Shown in pieces: positions 24,218 to 32,974 of a stretch of 34,116 bases of DNA (within the stretch, counting starts at the first letter, position 1; every line of letters starts with the position of its first letter). Source of the stretch: Saprospirales bacterium (lineage in GTDB: Bacteria > Bacteroidota > Bacteroidia > Chitinophagales > Saprospiraceae); the NCBI GenBank assembly GCA_007693915.1, contig RECS01000079.1:1-34116 (forward strand). Reading direction: 5' to 3'. The position numbers were made by a program, and so were the translations under genes. The notes under the pieces were generated by a model. It did no database searches. It saw only the letters and a program-made list of their open reading frames with translations, and was not told where the DNA came from.

Positions 24218-25756
24218 ATGGATCAAAAAATAATTATTTTCGATTTCGGTTCTCAATATACTCAACTCATTGGCAGAAGAGTAAGAGAACTAAATTACTA
24301 TTGTGAGATACACCCTTTTAATGCGGACAGCCATGTTTTGGAAAATGCCGCTGCGGTAATTTTATCCGGCTCCCCCTTTTCAGTTAGAGAGGAAAATGCA
24401 CTGAAATTTAATTTTGATAAGGTCGTAGGTAAGTTTCCGATATTATCCATTTGCTACGGTGCCCAGTTATTGGCACATGAATTAGGGGGGCTTGTTGAAA
24501 GGTCTACCAGTCGTGAATATGGAAAAGCAGTACTAAGAAAGGCTAATACCGATGTGCTTTTTGCAAATGTATCAGATTTATCCCAAATCTGGATGTCTCA
24601 TGCTGACAGCATTAAACAATTGCCGGAGGACTTTGAAATCATCGGCACAACACATGACATTCCGGTTGCTGCTTACAAGTCTTCTTCTGATAAATATCCG
24701 AAAGATATTTATGGTCTCCAATTCCACCCTGAAGTCACCCATACTCTGGAAGGGGCAAAAATCCTTGAAAACTTTCTATCAAAAATTTGCGGGCTAACAC
24801 CAAACTGGACCCCGAAAGCCTTCGTAGAGGAAACCGTAAACAGTCTTAAACAACAATTGGGTGATGAACATGTAGTAATGGGATTATCGGGGGGAGTAGA
24901 TTCCTCTGTTGCTGCAACTTTATTACATCAGGCAATAGGCGATCGTCTGCACTGTATCTTTGTTGACAATGGACTATTGAGAAAAAATGAATTTGAAGAG
25001 GTACTGGAAACTTATAACGATTATGGATTAAACGTAACGGGAGTAAATGCAGCGGATTGGTTTTTAAGAGAGCTGAAAGGCATCACTGATCCGGAGAAAA
25101 AAAGAAAAGCCATTGGAAAGGTCTTTATTGAGGTCTTTCAAAAAGAAGCTGAGCGAATTAAAAATGTAATCTGGTTGGGACAGGGCACCATTTACCCGGA
25201 TGTCATAGAATCCGTCTCGGTTCACGGACCTTCGGTAACCATAAAATCTCACCACAATGTTGGTGGATTACCCGACCTGCTTAAGCTAAAAATAGTCGAA
25301 CCCCTGCGCATGCTTTTCAAAGATGAAGTCAGGAGAGTGGGAGAAGAACTGGGACTTCCTCAAAAACTCTTAGGCAGACATCCATTCCCCGGTCCCGGAT
25401 TGGGAATCAGAATACTGGGAGAAGTATCCGCCTCAAAAGTAGCCATGCTACAAAAGGCAGATGATATCTTTATTCAAGGGCTAAAAAAGTGGGGATTGTA
25501 CAATAAAATATGGCAAGCTGGAGTCATTCTTTTGCCTGTGCATTCTGTAGGTGTCATGGGTGATGAGCGCACCTATGAACAAGTAGTAGCATTAAGAGCA
25601 GTTAGTTCTGTGGATGGGATGACTGCTCAATGGGTCGACTTACCGCACGATTTTCTTGCTGAAGTTTCTACCCTCATCATTAATCGAGTTAACGGAATAA
25701 ACAGAGTAGTTTATGATATCAGTAGCAAACCGCCTTCTACAATTGAGTGGGAATAA
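24218..25756 (+). CDS. guaA: GMP synthase (glutamine-hydrolysing)
   Basis: GuaA aminates XMP to GMP using glutamine and ATP. The 512-residue protein has a class I glutamine amidotransferase domain with the triad Cys79 ([16 protein letters not shown]), His170 and Glu172 ([10 protein letters not shown]). An ATP-pyrophosphatase domain follows with the P-loop [14 protein letters not shown] (222-235), and then the C-terminal dimerisation domain ending in [14 protein letters not shown]. In the oxyanion strand the usual Met after CYG is Ala. It follows nusB after 11 bases and overlaps the next gene. Confidence 0.97.
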   Translation: MDQKIIIFDFGSQYTQLIGRRVRELNYYCEIHPFNADSHVLENAAAVILSGSPFSVREENALKFNFDKVVGKFPILSICYGAQLLAHELGGLVERSTSREYGKAVLRKANTDVLFANVSDLSQIWMSHADSIKQLPEDFEIIGTTHDIPVAAYKSSSDKYPKDIYGLQFHPEVTHTLEGAKILENFLSKICGLTPNWTPKAFVEETVNSLKQQLGDEHVVMGLSGGVDSSVAATLLHQAIGDRLHCIFVDNGLLRKNEFEEVLETYNDYGLNVTGVNAADWFLRELKGITDPEKKRKAIGKVFIEVFQKEAERIKNVIWLGQGTIYPDVIESVSVHGPSVTIKSHHNVGGLPDLLKLKIVEPLRMLFKDEVRRVGEELGLPQKLLGRHPFPGPGLGIRILGEVSASKVAMLQKADDIFIQGLKKWGLYNKIWQAGVILLPVHSVGVMGDERTYEQVVALRAVSSVDGMTAQWVDLPHDFLAEVSTLIINRVNGINRVVYDISSKPPSTIEWE

Positions 25757-27161
25757 ATTTCTGCTTTTTGTACTGTCCAGTGCCATCCTATTGGTGGCTT
25801 GTGGTACACCTAGAACAGTAACCAAACCTACGCCTCCACCCCTTCCATTGGAAGAAGACAAAAAGGCATCTATTGACACTGTTCATCTGGAGGCGAAAAG
25901 CATAGATGATAAGCCGCCCTTCATTTATCCGGAGGACTCACCTTACAGAGAACGAATTGCTGAGGGACTGCCCACACCTGAGTTTTTATCTAGCTATAAT
26001 ATACTTCTCGTTTTACCCATGCAAGACTGGCCTGCTGGGTTTGAAATTGAAGATCTTTTGGAAGAAATAGAGGAGTTGATCGAAGAGGAGGACGAACCTG
26101 AAGAAGAGATGCGCTTAGGCGATTATATTAATAAGGAAATGATTGGTTTTTTGAATGGATTTGAATTCGGTTTAAGGTCTATGGCTGAGGTGCCCTTCCA
26201 AATAGTACTAGAAGTAGTCGCAGGAGGTAATAATAAACCGGCTGAATTAGAAAGAGCATTACAAAAAGTAAAGTTCGACCCACACATCATTGTAGGGGGC
26301 AGTACCAGAAATGAATTGGAAATACTATCAGCATTTTCAGAAAAAAAAGACGCAGTACTAGTCAATCCATGGTTTACCGGTCAGTTTAGTCCTGAATCCA
26401 ATGCCCAATTAGTCAGTTTCCAGCCTGATATAATGGCTCACTTCGAAACCGTTTTAGATCATTTAAATAGAATGGAGCAGGAGGATGAATTTTTCATAAT
26501 TTACTCGCCAAGGGAGCGCAACCGGGTAGATCAGTTTAAAGAACTCTTTTTTAACAGATTCCCTGATCGAAATTTTGGAGAAATTTATTTCCAAGCAGAT
26601 GAGGATATACTGGAATTTGATTTCGAAGAGTATTTTAGTGAGGAGAGCAAGGTATGGTTTTTTATCCCTATGACCAGAAACCATCCTTTTATTCATCCTA
26701 TCCTTCGAGCAATTGATCTCACTAAAACAACCCCACATTATGAGGTTATTGGGTTAACCCTATGGGACAGGGATATACATTTAGAGTTTCATCAGAAACT
26801 CAACCTAGTGAACACCAGTCCACAATTCCCGGTTGCAGGTAACAAGGAGTACAGAGCGTTTCACCTAGCATTCTTTGAAAAAATGAACTATATCGGAGGC
26901 ATAAACGAGTACCTTGGTAATATTACAGCTGCCTTTGTTGGCTCTAATTTAATAGCCTATGGTCACCGTTTCCCCTTTTATCTCCCCTTTTCGGACATGC
27001 AAATGGGCCATTTCTTCTGGCAATTTGCTGACCAGGAACCCGATGCACCCCCAGCCGCTTTTGGAAACATACCGGCCAACCTGAGAAACAGAGGCATTTT
27101 TCTACTCAGTTTTGAGGACGGAAAGTTCAAGACTTTAAACAATCAAGAGCCAATAGATTGA
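25713..27161 (+). CDS. Lipoprotein with type 1 periplasmic-binding fold (LpoA-like)
   Basis: The ATG at 25713 lies inside the end of guaA (44-base overlap) and gives a signal peptide with lipobox LLVAC (Cys30). A TTG at 25743 would give a shorter, equally good leader (Cys20) with a 14-base overlap. After a Pro-rich and an acidic stretch ([20 protein letters not shown], about 114-133), the body resembles ABC-type substrate-binding or LpoA/LppC proteins: [43 protein letters not shown], then a second lobe with [20 protein letters not shown]. In related genomes I recall such a protein after guaA carrying LysM repeats; no LysM is seen here. The ligand and any link to cell-wall synthesis are unknown. 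Its stop overlaps the start of the methyltransferase gene. Confidence 0.7.
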   Translation: MISVANRLLQLSGNKFLLFVLSSAILLVACGTPRTVTKPTPPPLPLEEDKKASIDTVHLEAKSIDDKPPFIYPEDSPYRERIAEGLPTPEFLSSYNILLVLPMQDWPAGFEIEDLLEEIEELIEEEDEPEEEMRLGDYINKEMIGFLNGFEFGLRSMAEVPFQIVLEVVAGGNNKPAELERALQKVKFDPHIIVGGSTRNELEILSAFSEKKDAVLVNPWFTGQFSPESNAQLVSFQPDIMAHFETVLDHLNRMEQEDEFFIIYSPRERNRVDQFKELFFNRFPDRNFGEIYFQADEDILEFDFEEYFSEESKVWFFIPMTRNHPFIHPILRAIDLTKTTPHYEVIGLTLWDRDIHLEFHQKLNLVNTSPQFPVAGNKEYRAFHLAFFEKMNYIGGINEYLGNITAAFVGSNLIAYGHRFPFYLPFSDMQMGHFFWQFADQEPDAPPAAFGNIPANLRNRGIFLLSFEDGKFKTLNNQEPID

Positions 27162-27835
27162 AAATAAGCGAAAAAAGACTCTCAAAATTAAAGCGGGCTG
27201 CAGCTAACAGGCAATTCGATCTTACTGTGGTACTGGAACACCTGACTGATGGACACAACATCGGAGCCATTCTAAGATCCTGCGAGGCCATAGGAATTCA
27301 AACAGTGTATATAGTACCTCATCCGGATCCGAAGTGGAGAAGGAATTTTGTGCTTGGAAAAAGGACGACGGCAGGCTCCAGAAAATGGCTGAATGTCTAT
27401 ACTTTCGACGATATTCAGACTTGTATTAATCACTTAAAAACAAAGGGATTCGCAATATATACAACTGCTTTGGGACCTACTGCTAAATCTGTTTACGATC
27501 TCAACTTACTTGAAAAAACTGCTATCGTCCTGGGCAATGAAAAAAAGGGGGTGAGTGAAAAAGCCATCGAATTGTCAGATGGAAATGTCCTGATTCCTAT
27601 GCAGGGAATGATGCAATCGCTAAATGTATCCGTAGCCTGTTCGGTTATCCTTTTTGAGGCAATGCGACAACGCATGCAGGCAGGAAAGTACATCTCAGAA
27701 GGACAGCATACTGAATTAGATAAAATAATTTCAGAAACAAGCGAAAAAAAGAAGCTTATGGCGGATTTCCTCGATCGGCATCAAAATCGTTATCAGGGAA
27801 AACAAATTAAGGACGCCGGAGACTTATTACTGTAA
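27158..27835 (+). CDS. trmH: TrmH/SpoU-family RNA 2'-O-methyltransferase, probably tRNA Gm18
   Basis: The 225-residue SPOUT enzyme has the three family motifs: LEHLTDGHNIGAILRSCEA (about 27-45, with the catalytic Arg), AIVLGNEKKGVSEKAIEL (about 127-144) and IPMQGMMQSLNVSVACSV (about 151-168), the SAM-binding knot. TTAGSRKWL is conserved in TrmH. The start is TTG, overlapping the previous stop in TTGA; no in-frame ATG lies before motif 1, so TTG is needed. TrmH (tRNA G18) is the best guess from length and motif spacing; a related RNA target is possible. Confidence 0.85.
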   Translation: MKISEKRLSKLKRAAANRQFDLTVVLEHLTDGHNIGAILRSCEAIGIQTVYIVPHPDPKWRRNFVLGKRTTAGSRKWLNVYTFDDIQTCINHLKTKGFAIYTTALGPTAKSVYDLNLLEKTAIVLGNEKKGVSEKAIELSDGNVLIPMQGMMQSLNVSVACSVILFEAMRQRMQAGKYISEGQHTELDKIISETSEKKKLMADFLDRHQNRYQGKQIKDAGDLLL

Positions 27836-28033
27836 ATTGGCTTGTTCTTTTTCTTTCTTCTTTTTCTCCAGTCTTTTATTTAAAAAAAGCATCGCTAAAA
27901 CACCAAAAACACCCAAAAGGGTATAAAAGATTATTTGCCTGGGAAAAGTCCCCTCTCTAAGATCGATGATCAGGAATATGGTGATAAAGGGTACTAATGC
28001 AAAAAGAAGAACAATTATCGTATTTGTTTTCAT
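27827..28033 (-). CDS. Small two-helix membrane protein (paralogue 1)
   Basis: The 68-residue protein has two hydrophobic helices (6-24 and 35-51) joined by DLREGTFPRQIIF, and a Lys/Glu-rich tail (RLEKKKKEKEQ). I do not recognise a family. Its 3' end overlaps the last 9 bases of trmH on the other strand. It is clearly a paralogue of the gene 11 bases upstream: the helix-loop-helix core with DLR..TFP...IF is shared and both have a basic tail. That the shared motif is conserved while the helices drift supports it being a real gene. Confidence 0.65.
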   Translation of the reverse strand: MKTNTIIVLLFALVPFITIFLIIDLREGTFPRQIIFYTLLGVFGVLAMLFLNKRLEKKKKEKEQANLQ

Positions 28034-28044
28034 AATTACAAGCT

Positions 28045-28257
28045 TTAGGGTTCGATAAATTTATTGGTGTAATTCGATTTCTTCTTTTTCTTCGATCTAT
28101 GATTAAAAAAAAGAACGATCGAAACACAAAGTATCATTACGAGGGCATGGAAAATAGTCCCAACTGGGAAGGTATCCGCTCTTAAGTCCATAACTACATA
28201 AATAGCAACTAATGGAATGGCAACTAAAAGCAAAGCGACAATTATAGATGCTTTCAT
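28045..28257 (-). CDS. Small two-helix membrane protein (paralogue 2)
   Basis: I start at the ATG at 28257 (70 aa, MKASIIVALLLVAIPLVAIY) because it aligns with the start of the neighbouring paralogue (MKTNTIIVLLFALVPF); an in-frame start at 28287 would add 10 residues. Two helices flank DLRADTFPVGTIF, followed by a tail of HRSKKKKKSNYTNKF. It is probably co-transcribed with the downstream copy, 11 bases away. The family is unrecognised. The shared DLR..TFP loop between the helices is the only distinctive motif. Confidence 0.65.
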   Translation of the reverse strand: MKASIIVALLLVAIPLVAIYVVMDLRADTFPVGTIFHALVMILCVSIVLFFNHRSKKKKKSNYTNKFIEP

Positions 28258-28408
28258 TTTTTCATTTATTGAAATGATTTCAATCAAAATTGCACCAGTA
28301 AAGATAAATAAAACATTTAAATCCGCAACCCAATCTGTAAGCTGCTAATGATCAAGCAATCTGCAATAACCAACAAATTCTTTGCCACGCCCTATCTGAT
28401 AAACTCAA

Positions 28409-28424
28409 CTTTGCGCCTTTGCGT
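28409..28424. repeat. Short tandem CTTTGCGC/CTTTGCGT
   Basis: Two 8-base units differing in the last base lie in the non-coding gap before the small membrane genes and are followed by GAAATAAA. They resemble CTTTGCG-type short dispersed elements that I recall from intergenic DNA of this phylum, but only one copy is in the window. Confidence 0.3.
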
Positions 28425-28497
28425 GAAATAAAGCCTCGATTAACTTCCGATTTTTTGTCATGTACATAGATACTCTTAAAAAAAATAAGCGCTTAAA

Positions 28498-29856
28498 TCA
28501 ATCACTTTTCCCACACCTAACCTCTTCCAGAAAACTTCTTACAGCGTTAAAAGAAATAGCTTTATTTTCAAAGTGAGCAGCAGCCATCTTGGCTTCGGAC
28601 TCAGAGGCATTGAGATGATTAAGGATATTATCCAGATGCATTTTCATATGTCCATACTGAATCCCGGTGGTTATCAGCGAGCGAATTGCCGCGAAATTTT
28701 GAGCAAGTCCGGTACATGCTGCTATACCCATCAGTTCTTTAGCAGAGGGATTACCCAATAATTCCAAAGACTTTCCCGCAAGGGGATGAAGACCTGTCAA
28801 ACCTCCTACCGTTCCCAAAGCAAGAGGAATTTCAAGCCAAAACTTAAACTGCCCATTCTCAATACTACATTGGGTAAGGCTTCTGTAAGAACCATCCCGA
28901 CTTGCATAGGCGTGACCACAGGCTTCTATGGCTCGAAAATCATTTGCAGTAGATAATACAACGGCATCTATTCCATTAAAAATCCCTTTATTATGTGTAA
29001 CAGCACGGTATTTATCCAGACGTGCTATCTCAACCGCTCTAAAAAATCGTTTTGCAAATTCCTGTGGAGTCAAACTCTCTGAGACCCCTTTCAAATCTTT
29101 TATCTCACAACCAACACTTGCAGTGACTAGGCAGTCGGGTGTATAATTAGATAAAATAGCCATTAGGAAATCCGGCTGAGCTCCATCTTTCAAGGACTCA
29201 TGGGTAAAAAAAACTTCTTTGAGCTTTCTGAGGCATTCCTCTAAAAGGGTGTTGATAAAGTTAGCACCCATAGAATCACAAGTATCGGCTCTCAAAAGCA
29301 ATTGAAAGAGACCGTCCAATTCTGTTGTTTTATCCAGCAATTCAATAGACCTGACACCTCCCCCACGTTTCCTCATATTGGCGGTAAATGGAGATAGATG
29401 CTCAGTTAATTCCTTTTTCAAAAAACTATCAAAATAAGACTTTAGCAGTTCAGGAGAATCCCTCCAGAAAAAATGCAGTTGTCCCAATTTTTCAACATCG
29501 TGAACTTCATAGCTAAATCCTCCCCTACTCATCCAGAATTTAGCAGCACTTGAAGCAGCAGCTACAACGGAACTCTCCTCAATAACCATAGGTACGGCAT
29601 GCGGCTTTTCATTGATAACAAAATTTGGAGCAATACCATAGGGAAGGAAATAATTAGAAATGGTATTTTCAGAAAAACCGTCAAAAACCTTTTGTAGTTG
29701 TTCGTCACCGAGTGTAAAGGAGGCATAGACTTTTGCAGCCTCCTCCGAATGGGCAAAGAAATTAGCTGTAAGCCAGGATAACTTTTCTTCCTTACTCATT
29801 TTCGAGAAACCGCTTATGGTTTTTGATTTTGTTGAAACAGTCCGTTTTTCTGACAT
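28498..29856 (-). CDS. mvaA: Hydroxymethylglutaryl-CoA reductase, class II
   Basis: The enzyme interconverts HMG-CoA and mevalonate with NAD(P)H. The 452-residue soluble protein has the class II signatures: catalytic Glu in VIEESSVVAAASSAAKFW (91-108), DSMGANFINTLLEE, GIFNGIDAVVLSTANDFRAI with its preceding Lys (HNKG), and the catalytic His in GHMKMHLDNIL. There is no N-terminal membrane domain. It starts 62 bases after fni, so the pair is probably one transcription unit for isoprenoid synthesis. Class II enzymes can run in the degradative direction (as in Pseudomonas mevalonii); the neighbour fni argues for biosynthesis here. Confidence 0.94.
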   Translation of the reverse strand: MSEKRTVSTKSKTISGFSKMSKEEKLSWLTANFFAHSEEAAKVYASFTLGDEQLQKVFDGFSENTISNYFLPYGIAPNFVINEKPHAVPMVIEESSVVAAASSAAKFWMSRGGFSYEVHDVEKLGQLHFFWRDSPELLKSYFDSFLKKELTEHLSPFTANMRKRGGGVRSIELLDKTTELDGLFQLLLRADTCDSMGANFINTLLEECLRKLKEVFFTHESLKDGAQPDFLMAILSNYTPDCLVTASVGCEIKDLKGVSESLTPQEFAKRFFRAVEIARLDKYRAVTHNKGIFNGIDAVVLSTANDFRAIEACGHAYASRDGSYRSLTQCSIENGQFKFWLEIPLALGTVGGLTGLHPLAGKSLELLGNPSAKELMGIAACTGLAQNFAAIRSLITTGIQYGHMKMHLDNILNHLNASESEAKMAAAHFENKAISFNAVRSFLEEVRCGKSD

Positions 29857-29918
29857 CAGAGACTTTATAAGACTTAAAGAATTATTTAACCGAAGATTAG
29901 AAATACAAAAATGAGTAA

Positions 29919-30962
29919 TTATTTGATACGGAGAAAAGATTCTGCCAATTTATAACCTTCAATTTGTGATTGGACATGTTTTTTAAGACTTTCATAGTCC
30001 CCTCGAGCATATTTTAAAAATCCTGAGGCCTGTCCATAAACAGTTTTAAATTGGGATTTATTGACGTAAAAATAGCCATCGAGATAGTCCTTAACCCCAC
30101 CTGAAACGATGATTTCATTAGTCAAACAAGAGTCACCAAGCTCTCTTTTAAGTGCGTTAGCCGATACGACCATCTCTCCAACAGTATGCCCTACTCTACT
30201 TAAAGGAGCAAAGGTGTTTTTCCTGTATTCATCTGACCTGAGCAATTCCAGTTTACTAAAATTGGTGCCACCATGAGCAGCGAATTCGATAGCTTGTAAA
30301 GGCAATTGAAGTAATGCTCTCATACTTTCTCTTCCAAAGCCCTGCCCCACTTCCTTTACAATTAACCGAAGTTTAGTTTTGGAAAGTAATACCTGAATGG
30401 TTTCCAAGGGAGATTTTTTAAACCTATCTCCTTCCGGCTGAAGTGCCTCCTGCAAAGGATTTACATGAACAATCAGCCCATCTGCTCTTAACAAACCGAC
30501 TAAATCCTCTATTTGATTAAAATTTCCTTTCCCTATAGTTTCCTCAAGCTGTGCTATTCCGAGGTTAGCGTAAAAAGGCGCTTCCTGTCCAATCACTTCT
30601 CTGAAATCAAAATCTGACAACCTTTTCGTATTCCCCTCAAGCAGTGAACGACAGGAACCCAAACCAAAACCCATTCCAAACTCAGCACAGGCTCTGCAAA
30701 GATTTTCATTGATGATGGCTGCCATTTCAGTTCCACCTGTCATACTTGACACCCAAATGGGTACCTTCATCTTTTTTCCTGCAAAATCAAAACTGCTCGC
30801 TTGAGTTGAATGCGGATGTCCTGACAACATGGGCTCATAATAAAACCGATCATCCATTTCACTTTTCTCCAAACTTGATTTGAATGCCAACTCTATATGA
30901 TCCTTTTTCCTTGATTCAGCTTGTTTTGGATCTTCCACATCTGATTTTCCTTTTTTGGCCAT
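29919..30962 (-). CDS. fni: Isopentenyl-diphosphate isomerase, type 2 (FMN)
   Basis: The enzyme interconverts IPP and DMAPP using FMN and NADPH. The 347-residue TIM-barrel protein opens with RKKDHIELAFKSS, followed by the conserved SSMTGGT (about 72-78), FGLGSCRSLL, VHVNPLQEALQPEGDRF and EFAAHGGTNFSKLE, which mark the type 2 family rather than the unrelated type 1. It is first in the fni-mvaA unit. The mevalonate kinases and decarboxylase are not in the window. A small inverted repeat, ATCTCT (31042-31047) and AGAGAT (31058-31063), lies in the 193-bp divergent gap with tsaE. Confidence 0.94.
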   Translation of the reverse strand: MAKKGKSDVEDPKQAESRKKDHIELAFKSSLEKSEMDDRFYYEPMLSGHPHSTQASSFDFAGKKMKVPIWVSSMTGGTEMAAIINENLCRACAEFGMGFGLGSCRSLLEGNTKRLSDFDFREVIGQEAPFYANLGIAQLEETIGKGNFNQIEDLVGLLRADGLIVHVNPLQEALQPEGDRFKKSPLETIQVLLSKTKLRLIVKEVGQGFGRESMRALLQLPLQAIEFAAHGGTNFSKLELLRSDEYRKNTFAPLSRVGHTVGEMVVSANALKRELGDSCLTNEIIVSGGVKDYLDGYFYVNKSQFKTVYGQASGFLKYARGDYESLKKHVQSQIEGYKLAESFLRIK

Positions 30963-31155
30963 TTACCCTTTTTCAGCTTAAAAAAAATTTACAAACAACT
31001 AACTCAACAACAAAGATGCTATATTTGATTTAGAAAATATAATCTCTCAAATATTATAGAGATGATTTTGTTCATGACAAAAAAATATTTTTTTTCCGAA
31101 GATATTAGAATATGCCACTAAAATGGATCCCCATATATAAATGAGTCTACTCTGA

Positions 31156-31629
31156 ATGGAAAAAGTTATTTTTGCAAAAATGAAGAATCAAGAAGAGGTA
31201 CAATATCAATTTGAAGTAAAAGACCTATCCGGAATGGATAGAGTTGCTGCTCGTGTAATTGAAGCTTTAGGAGAACCTGGAATTGTTTTACTTGAGGGCG
31301 AAATGGGAGCCGGCAAAACAACACTGGTAAACAAGTTGTGCCGGCATTTGGGTGTTATTGATACAGTCAATAGTCCTACTTTTGCTCTGGTGAATATTTA
31401 TTTAGATCAAAATGATCGCAAAATTTTTCATTTGGATCTTTACAGACTTGAATCGACTGAGGAATTTCTTGAAGCGGGTATGGAGGATTATGTTACTCAC
31501 AATTACTGGACCTTTATTGAATGGCCCGAGTTGGCAATCCCTTTTGCAGAAGGCAATATTTACAGGGTGAAAATTTCTGCAACGGATACCGGTAAGAGAA
31601 AAATTACTATTTTTAGCAAAAAAGACTGA
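31156..31629 (+). CDS. tsaE: tRNA threonylcarbamoyladenosine biosynthesis ATPase TsaE
   Basis: TsaE is the ATPase that works with TsaB-TsaD to make t6A37 in ANN-decoding tRNAs. The 157-residue protein has Walker A LEGEMGAGKTTLVNKLC (46-62), switch SPTFALVNIY, the HLDLYRLES segment and the C-terminal FIEWPELA. A second ATG at 31180 would give 149 aa, also normal for the family, so the exact start is open. The alanine-dehydrogenase-like gene begins 5 bases after the stop. Confidence 0.94.
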   Translation: MEKVIFAKMKNQEEVQYQFEVKDLSGMDRVAARVIEALGEPGIVLLEGEMGAGKTTLVNKLCRHLGVIDTVNSPTFALVNIYLDQNDRKIFHLDLYRLESTEEFLEAGMEDYVTHNYWTFIEWPELAIPFAEGNIYRVKISATDTGKRKITIFSKKD

Positions 31630-31634
31630 ATCAA

Positions 31635-32864
31635 ATGGCAACACATCCCGGCAGTGATACCAAAATAGCTCCCAAGGCAGCTACCACCTTTGAAACCCGA
31701 CCGGAAACTCTGGAGGTTGGCAGGAAGGAAAATAAATTATTTATCGGTGTTCCAAAAGAAGAAATTCTACAGGAAAACAGGGTGGCTTTGGTGCCTTCAG
31801 CTGTGGCTTCCCTCGTTGCCATTGGACACAGAATCATCATAGAGAGAAAAGCCGGCGAAAAAGCCAATTTCAGCGACAGGGATTATGCGGAGGCAGGTGC
31901 TGAATTAACCGACTCAAGGCAAGAAGTATTCAAAGCCGACTTTCTCGTAAAAGTTGCCCCCTGTACCAAGGACGAAATTGAAATGCTGCAGCATGGACAG
32001 GTTGTTTTTTCTCCTCTTCAAATTCCTATTATCAATAGGGAATATATACAATCCTTGCAAAAGAAAAAGGTCATCGCAATTGCCATGGAATACCTTATGG
32101 ACAGAGATGGTTCCTTTCCCATCGTGAGGATAATGAGTGAAATGGCCGGTATAAGCGCAATCCATACCGCGGCAAAATTACTGACTTACAAAGGCGGAGG
32201 AAACGGCGTATTATTAGGTGGAATTTCAGGAGTACCGCCCGCGAAAGTTGTTATTCTGGGTGCTGGTGTAGTGGGAGAATTTGCTACAAGATCAGCAGTG
32301 GGGCTCGGTGCTGAAGTACGTATTTTTGATAACAATATTTACAAACTAATGCGCATGCAACACCGCATTGGACGACAGCTTTTTACCAGTGCTCTCAACC
32401 CCGTTTATCTGGAAAAAGAAATCCGTGACGCAGATGTTGTCATCGGAGCCATCCACTCCAAAAGTGGACGATCTCCCGTAGTGGTTACTGAAGAAATGGT
32501 CACTAAAATGAAACCCGGCTCTGTAATAATTGATGTTAGCATCGACCAGGGTGGTTGCATTGAAACATCACATGTCACCACTCATGACCACCCCACTTTT
32601 CTAAAACACGGTGTTATTCACTATTGCGTACCCAACATCGCCTCAAATATTCCCCGCACCTCCTCTATCGCCATCAGTAATATTCTGATCCCTATCCTCA
32701 CCAGAGCAGGCCAGCAACACTCACTTCAAAATTTATTTGTGCGGGACAGTGGCCTCCGGCATGGCGTCTATATCTACAAGGGCCTTTTGACTAACGAATA
32801 CCTCAGCTCATTTTTTGAGCTAAAATACACCAATCTGGAACTTTTGATTACAAGTGGATGGTGA
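31635..32864 (+). CDS. Alanine dehydrogenase-like protein (Bacteroidota long form)
   Basis: The 409-residue protein is an AlaDH/PNT-family oxidoreductase. It has a 34-residue extra N-terminus, then FIGVPKEEILQENRVALVPS with Arg49, LVKVAP with Lys106, Rossmann motif ILGAGVVGEFA (207-217) and SIDQGGCIETSHVTTHDHP with Asp304. These match three of the residues known to act in alanine dehydrogenase. The fourth, the His of the FTYLHLA motif, is replaced: the aligned stretch is VVFSPLQIPI with Gln129. Classical enzymes convert L-alanine to pyruvate and ammonia with NAD. The substitution leaves the substrate open, so I give no gene symbol. It is co-transcribed with tsaE by position. Confidence 0.8.
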   Translation: MATHPGSDTKIAPKAATTFETRPETLEVGRKENKLFIGVPKEEILQENRVALVPSAVASLVAIGHRIIIERKAGEKANFSDRDYAEAGAELTDSRQEVFKADFLVKVAPCTKDEIEMLQHGQVVFSPLQIPIINREYIQSLQKKKVIAIAMEYLMDRDGSFPIVRIMSEMAGISAIHTAAKLLTYKGGGNGVLLGGISGVPPAKVVILGAGVVGEFATRSAVGLGAEVRIFDNNIYKLMRMQHRIGRQLFTSALNPVYLEKEIRDADVVIGAIHSKSGRSPVVVTEEMVTKMKPGSVIIDVSIDQGGCIETSHVTTHDHPTFLKHGVIHYCVPNIASNIPRTSSIAISNILIPILTRAGQQHSLQNLFVRDSGLRHGVYIYKGLLTNEYLSSFFELKYTNLELLITSGW

Positions 32865-32900
32865 TTAATTAACGCCTACTGTCAGTACTTCGTTAAAATT

Positions 32901-32971
32901 GATTAAATATCAATCATTTTTTGATCACTATAAGATCATTTATCTATCTTTGTGTGATCAAAATCCAATCA
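32901..32971 (+). promoter_or_regulatory. 11-bp phased ATC-centred repeat array over the dnaE promoter
   Basis: Pentamers begin every 11 bases: GATTA 32901, AATCA 32912, GATCA 32923, GATCA 32934, TATCT 32945, GATCA 32956, AATCA 32967. The core ATC is present in all six units from 32912 on. All copies would face the same side of the helix. The array covers the -33 and -7 boxes and ends 3 bases before the ATG, as expected for an operator bound by a cooperative repressor. No such protein is known to me for this site. Confidence 0.5.
32921..32952 (+). promoter_or_regulatory. Promoter of the second-type dnaE (TTG-N21-TATCTTTG)
   Basis: TTG at 32921-32923 and TATCTTTG at 32945-32952, spaced by 21 bases, match the Bacteroidota pattern and lie 22 bases before the ATG. 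Both boxes are embedded in the phased repeat array. Confidence 0.65.
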
Positions 32972-32974
32972 GGC

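Noticed and set aside
28478-28495. TAAGCGCTTA plus T-run as terminator of mvaA
   Set aside because: The palindrome leaves only three base pairs around a 4-base loop, too weak for an intrinsic terminator.
31020-31027. TATATTTG as promoter of tsaE
   Set aside because: It matches the -7 pattern but has no -33 TTG, and lies 128 bases upstream in very A/T-rich sequence where chance matches are likely.
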